From NCBI GenBank assembly GCA_026874595.1, contig CM049320.1, positions 26,637,214 to 26,701,213 of the forward strand: DNA of 64,000 nt, read 5' to 3'. The notes under the pieces are model-generated. The model was not told the origin of the DNA. It saw nothing but the letters and a program-made list of their open reading frames with translations, and did no database searches. The stretch comes from Sipunculus nudus (Eukaryota; Annelida; Sipuncula; Golfingiida; Sipunculidae). Shown piece after piece: positions 25,300-37,216 of the stretch (the first letter of the stretch is position 1; each line of letters opens with the position of its first letter). The position numbers were made by a program, and so were the translations under genes.

Positions 25300-27021
25300 C
25301 TATTTATATAAATATATTTATATATTCAACTATTTACCTATCTCTCCTTTTCTTATTTTCAGTGTGAAATTGCTATGATTTAAGTCCATTGCTTCGTGTA
25401 TATTTGTTTTAAACACGTATTATTCTTTATTTAATATATTTAATACAGTGAAATGAAATGTATTGGTTGATTTCCTGCTCGGCGACTGACATATATGTTG
25501 CCCTGTAATGGATCATATCACCACTTTCCGTATGATATGTGCTAAGGTAAAGCACTTTCTCAACTTTGTCTCATATCAGCACAGAATATTGGAAAAACTT
25601 GATATGTAAATTAAGCATCACGTATATACATGCACGTATACATACATACGTGCAATAGTCTTAAGAATGTTTCTCTTTGAACCACATTTCTGATCGATTG
25701 CTGGACATGGAGGCATATTCCCTGTTGCGACTGTGTATGGTCATCGTAAGACGACCACACTAAAGTCGGCAACCGCTGAAGGATTACCCGCGATAAGCTA
25801 TGATTACCAAGGACCATACTTATCGTTCTGAGTTTATTGTTCAAGATAAAAGACCTGCTCATGGCCGATTATTCGCCTGAGAATGTTCTTGACCACCAGC
25901 TATCACCGTTGACTTCTCGTACGACGGTCGAACGACTGTCCATGACTTTTTTCTACTGCAAGTCGTGTGTATTCGTAACCGTGTGACTTGGCCCTTAAAA
26001 GTGCAAAAAGTGTACAATGTTGATCTGACATTAATCCACTATCAGATTGGATCAAAACTTGTTTGTCTCAATGTAAATCTGGCCAAATCTTTCTGAATAT
26101 TTTGTGTTTTTGATTGTCCAGAAATATCCTAAAAGCTCTGAAATAATATAGATTTAGTTTTGTAGGACTTTTGATCATTATCCGGGAATTATTATTTATG
26201 TTCTAGCCTGACCTATTCATTTCATTTCATGACAGATCACATTATATCCAAATCAATGTGCTGATCTCGTGAGCTGGCTCAGAAACAGCGCCATCTGGTT
26301 ACCATAGTGGTAACAAATACATTTCGTTCGCAGGGGTAATACACTGCCTTATCCTTCTGCTTAGTTGACTCTCGTTCCAAATATAGAATATTGAATGGTG
26401 ACCTGTAGTTTTCTGACCTGTAGTTGAATGCAAAATAGATAACTCAGTCTTATTGGTGTAATAACATGCTGCTTGTTCGTGAAACTCAGGGTATATTGCA
26501 TAAGCAAGCGGAGATTAAGCGAAATCAAAATGAAGCTACAGCCACTCCGTATTAGGTGTATCGTGACAGCAGATTTGGTGTATCGTGAATGTGTGGTTTT
26601 AGATAAATGACATTAGGGCATAAAACTGCTCTTTGATAACTGCTCTTTTCGTTCTCCTGCGGTTTCGGTTTACACGGTTATTACTTATAGCAAGGTCTTA
26701 CAAAAAAAAACATTTAGAGTGGTTTTTAGTGTTATCTAGACTAATACACATAGGAATAATCTGTCACACGCACCATTGTCTTCTCAGTAAAACAGGGGAA
26801 CTTTATTTCCATTGCTAAGTATGTTCAACCCTTAAATGTGCCAACATGGACTGGCTAACATTCCATCACTACATCATACACCTTTAACTTAAATAAATTA
26901 AATATGTAAGCTACAGAGCTTTGATAACTTCACCAGGTGACATTTGTAGCAGACCTTACCCGGTAAAGTTCCCGTGAGTTAAGAACATGCATATAAAGGT
27001 TCCCATTCGATACATTTTTTA

Positions 27022-27023
<2 letters not shown>

Positions 27024-27092
<69 letters not shown>
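27024..27092. repeat. (TA)n microsatellite
   Basis: Pure TA tract of more than 30 units. Confidence 0.95.
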
Positions 27093-27093
<1 letters not shown>

Positions 27094-27947
27094 TTTAACG
27101 GCATGCTTTTCCACAAGGTCGCATAGTGTTTTGATCGGCCCTGAATTATAATCATTATATGGAGACGTTACATGCAACTTTTTTTAGATGATTTACATTC
27201 GAAAAGCTGGGATCAAGAGTATACACACTGTATTAATCAAATTAAAGATCAATCAGGCATGACTCAAAGCATTAAGAATGATGTTAATACATTTGTGTCT
27301 ACCACTTTATTCCATTGCATGTACAAGGATTTGTTTTTGATAGTTATGATTACACTCATCCCTCTTCGATTGACATTTCAGTCCATTATGCTGTACCATA
27401 GAGGATACAAAATTATTTCGTCAGTCAGTTGATACTAACAATGGATTAAGGTGCAGTAGGTCATATGTACGTGTCAGATTGCGTTGGTCGTTGGTGTTCA
27501 CGTTGTGCAGTACCAAACAAGGAATTTCCACTCAGTCAGTGTGGTTGTCTAATGTCGTGGAAGGATTGTTTTACGGTAACGTAACGAATCGCTGCCGGTG
27601 AGTAATTGCTATTATAAACTCATTCTCGATATAGAAGTTAATGTTTCTCATCTACCCATAATTAATTCAAACATAAGATGAGTAATCATATCCCCTGTTT
27701 GAATTCACAGTCCATAGCCCAGAATGTGACAACCTCCCTCCCCACACCCCCTCCCTCGAAACCGTAGTTTTCTTCCTTGAGGTGTCCTTTATTCATTTCC
27801 AGGTTTCCAATCATTTAAGTGTGGCAAACATCCTGAAACTTTCTTTGTGGGGAGGTTTTATCTCTTTTATCATTGGCCCATGAACTATCACTGTAACAAA
27901 GATCTGATCCTGGTTTACTAATCCTTGCATGAATCATCTACGTGCTG

Positions 27948-27948
<1 letters not shown>

Positions 27949-28001
<53 letters not shown>
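27949..28001. repeat. (TA)n microsatellite
   Basis: TA tract immediately flanking the hammerhead-like element on its 3' side (minus orientation). Confidence 0.95.
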
Positions 28002-28023
28002 CTCTGAAGAAAAAAAACACTGT

Positions 28024-28075
28024 AAATTCACAACAGTCTGTTTCACGGGATGCGACCCGATCATCAGGTGAATCT
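28024..28075 (-). ncRNA. Hammerhead-ribozyme-like motif (type I, short stem III)
   Basis: Read on the minus strand, all core boxes are in order. The stem I strand AGATTCAC (28075-28068) is followed by CTGATGA (28067-28061). Stem II pairs CGGG with CCCG. GAAA is at 28044-28041. A 2-bp stem III (AC/GT) and the cleavage triplet GTT come next, then GTGAATTT (28031-28024), which pairs with the first strand over eight positions including one G-U. The predicted cut is between 28032 and 28031. One weakness is a T-T opposition at the base of stem II, where a G-C pair is usual. Short stem III type I hammerheads are known from Penelope-like elements and small retrozymes of animals. The motif lies between two (TA)n tracts. 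Self-cleavage is inferred, not shown. Confidence 0.65.
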
Positions 28076-28114
28076 GCTTAGATGTGGTTAGTACAACGGA
28101 GGGTAACTCTACCT

Positions 28115-28138
28115 TATATATATATATATATATATATA
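28115..28138. repeat. (TA)n microsatellite
   Basis: TA tract flanking the hammerhead-like element on its other side. Confidence 0.9.
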
Positions 28139-29650
28139 CCGTTTTAAACATTCTGAAAACAGAAGGAATGAGCAATTCGCACCTAAAAAGCCATGGCGGT
28201 CACAGTTATTTTTTCCACCACGCTTGATTATATCGATGGCCTAAATATATGTCAAGGGTACCCAGACTCATAAATATTGGCTAGGGAACGGAAATTTGCC
28301 TTAAATGGGCACTAAAAGTGTCCCCAGAGTCATCAAAATAGTCGTATCTTAATGTTAAACAGCACCACATATATACGTTGGAATCGTCCTTACCGTATTT
28401 CCTATTAATATCGTCGCTTTGCCTTTATAAATATATCTTAACTGTCAGTACCATGGAATAGCATTTCAGCGTTCTTGCACGCACCTATCAGCGTTATGGC
28501 CGGTTGCGTTACTAACTTTTGCGGGGTGACAGGAAAATATATGACAGTTTTGCCGGCTTCAGAATTATATTGTTAAAAAAGTACCGGAGTTTGAAACCTG
28601 CTACCACCTTCCAGGCCACATAAACGTTTGTTCGTTTTGACACAAGGAAACCGTGTTAATTTTTCAGTAAGTTACAGCTTACGTCAGACTCCCTAGTTCC
28701 TCAGAAAGAGTATTTACTTGTCTCTTGGTCCTTTCGTTTTACCGTGTCAGTAGAGCTCATGTCGGAGTTACTTCGACTCTTACTGAACCTCAGGTTTAAA
28801 GTTGTTTCAGCCGATGGAAATGATTGGCTAACACGCAAGTCTATAGGACAATGGCTGCATTGTCTTATGTACAGCACAATCTTGATAAAACATGGTCCGT
28901 AAATACTTTGAAATGACAGAAGCCCTGTGAAAATACGATGAGTCGCCTTATACGACAAGAAAATATATCTTCAGTGAATATCAGTGTTAAACCCTCACTG
29001 AAAAAAAAACAATGTTGCCAAATGTCTCGTCTTTCTCGTCTTTAAATGTAATCAATGACATTGATCTTGCAGGGCATGTCCTATGAGTTTCTTATCGGTG
29101 GCTCTGTACTTATCGCTTGGGCAGCCTTATGCAAATAAACGATTAACCATCTGACTGCAAAAAATAGAAGCGGTCCTCTGTGTGTCAAGTAGGACGAGGA
29201 GGAACAGAAATGTTTTAATCGTTTTCTTTAAATCTAAAAGTTAGCTGCTAAATTGCTTTCTGCGGGTCATTAAAGACTCGCGGAGATTGTTGACCGGCAT
29301 TTTTGCGACTTGTGGGAGACGGTTACACATATAAAAGTGCGTTGGTTCAGGGGATATTAAAATAATAATTATTATAAAATAAGAGGAGTCCTTCTTGAGA
29401 TTTTTGGCGTCCTGGGATTGTCAATCCTGTGATTAGCGGCTGATACACGCATGAATGAAAGACGAAATGGAAGACGAAACGACTGTGGTAGAATGAATAA
29501 CCTGCTTCTACGCATGACAACTGAGCCACCCAATAACTCATTGAAGTGGAACGAACGGCCCAGCCGAAAGATATGTTGGACTGTTTTGCAATGGATCTAT
29601 TATATTGTTAAACTGATGGTGTGTTAACTCGGGCTGAGTCGTAAAGGTAA

Positions 29651-30373
29651 ATGATTATTGGCCGATGTTTTTGCCACTGAAGTTTATAAATTGATGTGAC
29701 GTAAATAAACATTCAGGGGGACTAGGTTCGATACGTCGAAGAACGTGATGTGGTGAGGCCGTAATTATGTAGAACATCATTGTTTTAGGATAAGGTTTTT
29801 TCACCTTTTTGTGTCGATACTGTACAAGTAAAATTAAAATTAATTATGTTGATTGAGCCAGTGAAACATTTAATATTAATTCGGGACGTTAAGTCTGTTC
29901 AAGCGTCAGGAGAAATAAAAACACATTCGGACATGCGAACTAATCATGTTCTATTTCTATGTCAATCAAGGTACTATAGTATCCTATAAATTCTGCTCAA
30001 ATAGCTGTGTTGCATTTTCTATTGACATAATACAATATAATTATTAAGCCAAAGGCCTATAGCTTAATAAGGAGCTGGTATTTGGGCTGAAGTTGCCAGT
30101 TAAGTATCTTGTCTTTTGTAATTTAATGTACTTTATTAATTTTTGCACTGCCTTCTGGCAACGTTTTGAGTTTTAATGCAAGTTGTGTAATGGGCACTTT
30201 TTTCTATACTGGAAGAACGATTTAATAAATCCTGGGATGCTTACCAATGTCACGAAATACTTTGTGATCCGGGTTCTTTCAGCCTTTCAAACCTTCGGCC
30301 AAACATTATTATGAGAATATGAAAGGCTTAATACGATCACGTATATTTACGCATTTTCTCATGTTATGGATTT

Positions 30374-30409
<36 letters not shown>

Positions 30410-30744
30410 AAAACACCTTAATGGGACCTGATTTTACATACGTTTTATTCATAAATATATATCATGTATCTGTCCTGTGAAGAAATAACCTGTTCATTGC
30501 GCTACATGCCGATAAAACTTCATAATTTGGTACCCACTTTGTTTTTTATAAAAGATTAATGTGTCCCCTTATCAAGAACTGTCTTAAGATATTGAATGTC
30601 ATAAAAAAAAGTCACTGAGCTGATTAGGCACTTAAAAGTGATATGATAAATAATTTTCATTGTTATCCCGAAGGTACAAGGTGCAGAGATAACTACTTCG
30701 TTTGAACAAAGAGGCTCTCTGTTTGGATTCGCGCGGAGGCAATT
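29651..30744. other. Upstream of gene B, no gene recognised
   Basis: AT-rich DNA with a (TA)n tract at 30377-30406. Any promoter of gene B should lie here, but no TATA box or initiator could be singled out. Confidence 0.4.
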
Positions 30745-30808
30745 ATGAACCACTCTGTTCTTCGTTTGATCTTTTTCTTCTGCATATATTTGTGTCGAGC
30801 TGAATAAG
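30745..30808 (+). pseudogene. Gene B candidate signal-peptide exon, stop before donor
   Basis: ATG opens MNHSVLRLIFFFCIYLCRAE, a convincing signal peptide. Codon 21 is TAA (30805-30807), one base before a consensus donor G/GTGAGT at the phase 1 needed by the next exon. The phase match suggests a real exon with a nonsense change. Confidence 0.5.
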
Positions 30809-31285
30809 GTGAGTCACTCTCTCTCTCTGTTTTTCTTTCTGTCGCTAAATATTTTTATATTTCCTTTCATATTATAACGACCAGTATGAAGATGCGTAAG
30901 TAAAATATGATTATGGCAACTAGTTAGACTACATTTTTCAAAGTCACATTTAAAAGGATGCGAGATGGGGGGGGGGGGGCAGAGGAATTACCGCACATTC
31001 GGCGGTACAGAGGGCCAGCCAGACTTATCTACCAAACCGTCGTTTTATACATCATTTCATTTATTACATTGAAAGAGAGGGAGCATATTAGTAATCAACA
31101 GATTTCTTTGCTAAGGTTCGGCCTTCACGGGTTAGAAAGCTAATGTTCTTATATGATATACGGCTAAGACAGGTATTTTGTTCGTATACTGTTGTACTTT
31201 CTTATGTCGTTTGTTATGGATTCTAACCAGGTTCCAGGAATTGAATAGTCTTATGTATGATTAATGTATCAATATTCCACCTTAG

Positions 31286-31492
31286 ATCCCTGTGACAGAT
31301 CTTTGGTGATCGGCCCGCATAGCACAGAGTGCCTTCGCTTCCTTTGGTATAAAACTGGATGCTACCCAACAGGAAGCGGAAGTCCCGATAATGTAAATAC
31401 TGATGTATGGAATAATTGTTCTATTGATGAAATATCGTTGCAAATGGGGACGTCGGAGGAGTTAGAATGCACCAGTGGTTGGAGCTTCAAGA
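31286..31492 (+). pseudogene. Gene B small Cys module exon
   Basis: This phase 1-1 exon of 207 nt is intact, with acceptor CTTAG and donor A/GTAAGT. It has the pattern DPC...ECLRFLWYKTGC...G......W.NC....I..QM....ELEC. I do not recognise the family. The LW...GC and later Met/Cys spacing look like a compact secreted-protein module. It lies between the signal peptide and the galactose-binding domain. Confidence 0.6.
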
Positions 31493-31710
31493 GTAAGTAC
31501 CGAATGTGTATGATCAGCGATTTTAAGATAATTGAGATATTCAAATAAACCTGTTATACATAACATAAACCATGCCTTTATAAGCTATCAAACATTTATC
31601 CTTGGATCTATTTAGAAATGTTTTCTTATATGTAACAATATTTATACTACTTAAAGATTATAAATCTCTCTTTATGAATGCGTTTATTCGAAACTTTAAA
31701 ATGTATATAC

Positions 31711-31960
31711 AGTGGAGCGCCAGTCATCCGAACATCTTTTTATCCGAAAAAAAAACTTTTAATTAAAATTCTCATTTTTGTCCTCTTCTTTACAAAAATA
31801 TATTTTTTTATCTGCATTTACTTTTATTTAATCAGAATAACATATTGTTGGCAGTATATTTACACCCGGTGTATCACATCGATACCACGATTTTATTTTG
31901 AACAGGACCTTTCATTACGTTTTACTATCCGAACAAAAAACTTGTCCCCGGGGTGGTATG
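31711..31960. mobile_element. Pogo/Tigger-like MITE fragment
   Basis: It begins TA/CAGTGGAGCGCC followed by repeated ATCCGAAC, and ends near CGAACAAAAAACTTGTCCCC. This resembles the ends of the better preserved element at 41553-42504. The right terminus is not clear. It lies in a gene B intron. Confidence 0.45.
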
Positions 31961-31994
31961 ATAAAAGACGCACACATACAAACACACACACTCC

Positions 31995-31995
<1 letters not shown>

Positions 31996-32029
<34 letters not shown>

Positions 32030-32038
32030 GTGTGTGTG
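31996..32038. repeat. (TA)n and (TG)n microsatellite
   Basis: Simple tract just 5' of the galactose-binding exon at 32051, close to its acceptor. Confidence 0.9.
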
Positions 32039-32050
32039 ATGACATTTAAG

Positions 32051-32278
32051 TTAAGGCGGTCTCCATAAAGCACAGATCGCTTCAGAGTTCAACGCAGTCG
32101 GGCCATGGAGAAGCATACGACGCTAGACATGCTGCTGTCGCTGACAATAACTGCTACTCTAATGTACCAGCACAGTTTCAGACGATGACTTTTAAGCAGA
32201 CCAGACCTTTCTGGAAGGTAGATTTAGGTTCCTTTTACCTTATCCAAGGCGTGAGGGTCATCGCCAGGGACCGATCAA
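32051..32278 (+). pseudogene. Gene B galactose-binding (fucolectin/F5-8-like) domain, first half
   Basis: It encodes SSTQSGHGEAYDARHA, VADNNCYSN and PFWKVDLGSFYLIQGVRV. This matches the order of fucolectin-tachylectin/discoidin-like domains (alternating SS..., DN..., WWxVDLG, I..V.I). Phase 1-1, 228 nt, intact, donor A/GTAAGT. It would bind sugars or phospholipids. Confidence 0.72.
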
Positions 32279-32586
32279 GTAAGTTAATTTGAATAACCTT
32301 CAAGGAACCCTGGATTTTTACGTAACATTCAGATCCAAATTTTAGGTTAAACGGATATGTCATTGTTTAACCAAATGACGTTAAGTATCTATCAGTGCCT
32401 TAATGTCCGCCATTATTTCTCTATTCTCTTTTATGGAACACATATTACCATTTCTCCATGTTTCCTAATAATGTTTACATATTCGTGCAAGTAATACAGA
32501 ACCAAGCTTTACAAATAAAGTGGTCCCTGCCTGTATATAAAAATTAATTCTGTTAATATTTATATTGTCAAGATATTTTTGTTCAG

Positions 32587-32804
32587 CAAAATTCATCGGC
32601 CGCTATATAGAGTTATTGGAACAGAGTTCATCGGATCCAACCCTTTAGGTTCAGCTGATATCCTGGTTTGCGCAGAGAGCGACAAGGCCGACACATTTAT
32701 TTTATGTAGCAGATCAGTCATCAAGTAAAGCGTCGCCCTGGTCAGAATGGGAAACACTCCAACCATTTTAGCACTGTGCAAAGTAATCGTGTATGGAGTA
32801 GCAG
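32587..32804 (+). pseudogene. Gene B galactose-binding domain, second half, broken
   Basis: It contains VIGTEFIGSNPLGSADILVC and later ILALCKVIVYGVA, the C-terminal strand of the same fold. An in-frame TAA lies at 32726-32728, and the exon is 218 nt rather than a multiple of three, so the phase 1 acceptor does not match its main frame. Nonsense plus an indel is the simplest reading. Confidence 0.65.
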
Positions 32805-33066
32805 GTAGGTCACCATCCGGTCACATTGGGATTAGGTATCCCCTCAGTTAAATATAAATGTATCAGATTTTTTATATTGTTTAATGTAATATCAAATTAA
32901 GATACGGCTTAAAATGTTCCTGTCTAACAGGCCGGATCTCCAATAAGAGCACCTGTATAAAAAGACCACCCTTGCGCGAACCGAAATCATACGCATTGGA
33001 ATATCTGACCTCTCTAATAAGACTACCTGTGGATTTACATCACTTTTTGCTACAATTTTATTTAAG

Positions 33067-33177
33067 GTTGCCCGGAGGGGACCTACGGAGAACCAGGCGA
33101 TTTACCTCTATGTGTTCAATGCCCCCCTGCCTGTCCTTCATCGTTTGATCAGATATCAGGAAGATGCCCTTCCGAAA
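33067..33177 (+). pseudogene. Gene B EGF-like exon 1
   Basis: Phase 1-1, 111 nt, intact. CPEGTYGEPG is followed by CVQCPPACPS and GRCPSE, a short Cys-rich linker module. Donor A/GTAAGA. Confidence 0.65.
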
Positions 33178-33604
33178 GTAAGACGGCGGAATAAAGATCT
33201 TTCCGTGTAGCTTAAGTGAAGAATAGAAAGACCATATTTTGAATCTGAATTTAAACAGTTAACAACGATCAGTTAAATCCGTGGATACATTGTTTCTTAC
33301 CCTGAAGCTGGTCATTACCATTAAGCACAAGTGTTCGGCTTTCTCTGATCGCATATTTTTGTCTCAATGCCCTGTGTAACGCATTTTGGCAGAATTCTTC
33401 GATTTCTAATTCCGTTTTAATAGTTAAACAGATAAAAAAAACAACTACCAGATATGGTTCCAGTCTTGTTACGCCTCACTAGATACACTGGTACATACAC
33501 GAAATAAAACATTTGTAAAACACGAATTCCCGTTAAACAGTATTTAGATCTCCTAAACAAGCAATACAGGACCAAAGCTGGTGGCAGCCCTCTGTACTCT
33601 GGTT

Positions 33605-34085
33605 GGCGGCAGCTCAATCGGCAACCGCTGGCAGCACCTCACTCGGCACCCACTGGCAGCACCTCACTCGACCCCGGCAGATAGCACCTCACTCAACACC
33701 GGCTGGCAGCACCTTTCTGGACACTGGGCGGCTGCACCTCTCGCAGCATCTCTATGGACACTGGGTTAGAGCAATTCTGGCAACACCACTCTGTACCCTG
33801 GGCGGCAGCATCCCCCGAAGCACTTCTTGGTGGATACTTGGTGGCAACAAAACTCGCAGAACCTCTCTGGATACATGGGTCTGCATCTCCCGCAGCACTT
33901 TTCTGGACATGTGGTGGCAACACATCTCGCAGTACCTCTCTGGACACTGGGCGGCTACAGCTCTCGCAGCAGCTCTCAGGACACTGGAAGGCAACACCTC
34001 TCGCCGCAGCTCTCTGGACACTGGGTGACAGCAACTTTATGGTCACGGGGTCGCGGCATCTCTCTTGACACTGGCAATTGGCATT
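33605..34085. repeat. GC-rich minisatellite, about 40-bp units
   Basis: About eleven degenerate units built from GGACACTGGGCGGC and CACCTCTCGCAGCA-like segments fill the intron between EGF exons 33177 and 34600. Long frames stay open on both strands because of the repeat composition, so they are not taken as genes. Confidence 0.8.
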
Positions 34086-34599
34086 CCTGGACTATCCAGG
34101 CTCCACAGACTGTATGTCTCAATACAGCGTATGAGCTTCTTCAAATACCCTTCTACCCTGTTGGAACATATATATTCATAAGGCTAATACAAAACCTGGT
34201 CTGTTTTTTCTACTTTGGCCCACCTATATTCATGAGCACGCTGAATACTAAATAGGCTGTGAAGGAAAAAACACGGTAAAACCAAAAGCGATCGCTTTAC
34301 CAAAGATATAACTCCACAAATCTCCGAAGGTGTATATTCAAACAAAAACTTATTTACATTGTTATGAGCTGTGACATTTATATTTATTCAGAAATAAGGA
34401 AAAGAATTCAGAATCAAGATGACAATGCATTGCACCAAGAAAATATATATCATTTCTTATACATTTCCATTCAATTGTGTTTAACGATTAATAAACCGAG
34501 TTCAAACCTTTTTTATACCACACGTATAATACTGACCATATTTTATTTTGAATTAATTATTTCAATTATTTTAATAATATAAATTCTCTAATATTTCAG

Positions 34600-34824
34600 T
34601 TTGCACAAGTATAGACACTTGGTCGGAACGGTGTAGAGAAATATGTAGCACTGAAGGTTGTAAAAGCGATTGTGATCCTCGAGACGGGTCCTGTCCCTGC
34701 AGGGATGGGTATTTTGGATTTAAATGCAGTCATCGTTGTTCCGACTATTGTTTCGGAAGTTGTGAAAATGAGACAGGATTCTGTTCTTGCCAAGTTGGCT
34801 ATTATCCTCCAGATTGTAATCAAG
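34600..34824 (+). pseudogene. Gene B EGF-like exon 2 (two modules)
   Basis: Phase 1-1, 225 nt, intact. CTSIDTWSERCREIC is followed by CDPRDGSCPCRDGYFGFKC, then a second module ending in CSCQVGYYPPDC. This is the EGF/laminin-type cysteine spacing of MEGF and SREC proteins. Acceptor TTTCAG, donor G/GTATGG. Confidence 0.72.
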
Positions 34825-35034
34825 GTATGGATAAAGTGCACACGTGTGCAATTACTTGACAGGTTACTTTACATAAATATATCATGCTACTATGGATTTG
34901 GTTTCCGTGGTTCTTAATCTCATGGTTCCAGGAAAACGCAAACAATGCATCTTCTAAAACGAAAATATAAAGCAAAACATCTAAAAATGTGCATCTTGAC
35001 GAATGTCTGTTTGTTTGTTTGTTTTTTTTTCTAG

Positions 35035-35442
35035 CTTGTCACAATGGATATTATGGCCTTAACTTTGGATCAAATTGCTCAGTTGGATGTTCTGACAATT
35101 GCAATCACATTAACGGGTCTTGCTCTTGTAAACCTGGCCACTAGGGCGAGCTCTGTACACATATGTGTAGCGAGTGGTGCGTAAATGGACTTTGTGACAA
35201 TGTAGACGGGAACTGCGCTTGCTTATCTGGTTACTGGGGAACCCGATGTGACAGACACTGTCAAGTCGGATGCAAAGATGGCTTATGTGATGTGGATGGT
35301 ACCTGTGGATCCTGCGAACCAGGATTATGGGGTTCAAACTGTGACAAACTATGTAGTGAAGGGTGTACAAACAGCGTATGTAATCGGAAGTCAGGAAGAT
35401 GCATTTGCAAACCTTGATATAAACCAGAGACATGTGTGAAAG
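35035..35442 (+). pseudogene. Gene B EGF-like exon 3 (three modules), two stops
   Basis: This 408-nt phase 1-1 exon carries EGF-like repeats. TAG at 35142-35144 sits where Trp is usual (GYWG), and TGA at 35415-35417 sits at a Gly of the final CKPG. All other cysteines are in place. The donor GTTATG is weak. Confidence 0.72.
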
Positions 35443-35856
35443 GTTATGTAACGTTTTTCTGAAAGTTTTATAGGTATAACTGATAGTCCATTACTTGCAA
35501 TTAATTAAGCACGTATTGAGTAGTACTAAATATACCTACAAATATGTATAAGAGCTTATCATTACATTCAGAGATTTGATTTGCAAATTGATGCATTTTC
35601 TTTATTAGGGTAACATCATCTCATACAGATCAGGAAACGCTTGTTATTTAAACTTTTTGTGCGAGAAACCATTTATTTACTCCTTTATAAATGCCATAAA
35701 CGTGTCTTGCTTACCTATTTAACCTGAGAAGGGGAACTAATGACGAATGTTAATATACCTTTAAAATTAATATAAAGAAATAAGGATTTGATTGTAATGA
35801 TAATAGTGATGATTACTGTGTTAGGATATCAATCATACGTATTTTATGTTATGTAG

Positions 35857-36116
35857 CATGTGACCCGGGGACATATAGCGTAAACTGCAGTCAAGCCTGC
35901 GCCAGGGAGTGTTGAGTGATTGTGACACCTGGAACGGTTTTTGCCTTTGTAACCCTGGATGGCAGGGCCCGATGTGTAGTATGAGATGCCCTGATGGTTT
36001 CTGGGGAATAAACTGTACTCTTACATGTAGTCTAGGTTGCCAAGGTGAATTATGCCATCCGTCTGACGGGAATTGCACGTGCATGCCAGGATAAAATCCA
36101 CCTGCCTGCACAACAA
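35857..36116 (+). pseudogene. Gene B EGF-like exon 4, frameshift and stop
   Basis: The exon starts CDPGTYSVNCSQACAREC. It then needs one extra T near 35912 to continue as LSDCDTWNGFCLCNPGW. At its end CMPG is followed by TAA (36092-36094), where an aromatic residue is expected. Its 260-nt length confirms the one-base loss from a phase 1-1 exon. Confidence 0.72.
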
Positions 36117-36575
36117 GTAAGGATTTCCGTGCATTTGGCTCTGGTTAAATAAGGTATTTTTTATAAAAAAATATAGGGAACATAATACTGGCGAACTATA
36201 TAGTCTCTAACATCCAAGCTTAGCATGTTGTGTGGTAACTGTTGCTTCTGCCGTCTGAAGTGTCCTCAACCGCCTTTAGCGTTAATTAATATTACATACT
36301 AACGTTGATCTCTATATCTACATGGTCATACAAGAAAAATTGGTGGCGCCGAATTCTTATTTCTTTTACTTTGTGAATGGTGTGAATGTTTTTTAATAAA
36401 CTGGTATTAAAAGCATCATAATATAATATTTTACACAAATATACAAGATTGGTAAACAGAAAGAACGATGTTTCGAATCTATTGATATCTGTATAAAATG
36501 AAACCACAACGCATTTATCCTTTTGCTGTTTCGCAAAAACAAAATAAACGAAAGCATGTTTATTCCCTTATATAG

Positions 36576-36893
36576 CTTGTGAGCCCACTAAATTTGGCGA
36601 CAAATGTAGGGGAAATTGTCCTGCTGAGTGTGCAGAAAATTGCGATGTCATTACCGGACTGTGTCCTGGATGTCCTGAAGGCTTCTGGGGAGATAAGTGT
36701 TCTCACCAATGTGGCCATGGATGCATAGATAGAACATGCAGAGAAATGGATGGTTCTTGCACTTGCAAACCTGGTTACCATGGCGACGGGTGTACAAGAA
36801 GATGTGTTCCTGGTTGCCAGGACGGACTTTGCAATCAGGCGAACGGATATTGCAAATGCAGTTCTGGATTCAAATCACCTGATTGCACTGAAA
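36576..36893 (+). pseudogene. Gene B EGF-like exon 5 (three modules), intact
   Basis: 318 nt, phase 1-1, with no stop. It holds PEGFWGDKC, CKPGYHGDGC and CKCSSGFKSPDC repeat ends. It is the best preserved EGF exon of gene B. Confidence 0.75.
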
Positions 36894-37216
36894 GTGAGCA
36901 AAATGTACTTTATTACCAGTTTGTTGTTTTGGTATTTTAATATCATATTTCAAATGAAATATAATACTTAAAAGGAGAGGAAATTAATGGTAAACGGAGA
37001 ATCAATTTGCTTTTTATAGATAATAAAAAGTATTGGGGAACGTTAGAAAGCTGAGTGACTAAAGGCCTTGTAAATTTCTATTCAACTATACATCCACTAA
37101 GGATCTAAAAGAATATTGTGCGTGAAAGAATAGTTATCTTTGTACCCTTGGGTGTTCTTGTCCTACAATTATAATAATGACTCTAAATGGTATAAAAGAT
37201 TTTAAAATTCTTTCAG

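Larger units (their letters stand above)
25300..29650. repeat. Ancient large tandem duplication, copy 2
   Basis: This is the partner of 19860-23880, in the same orientation. The best conserved pieces include CTGTTGCGACTGTGTATGG (about 25720) and GTTAATGTTTCTCATCTACC (about 27630). A hammerhead-like element sits here at a position matching the hairpin element of copy 1. Confidence 0.75.

Noticed and set aside
33581-34255. Several overlapping long open frames on both strands
   Set aside because: They come from the GC-rich minisatellite; openness on both strands reflects repeat composition, not coding.
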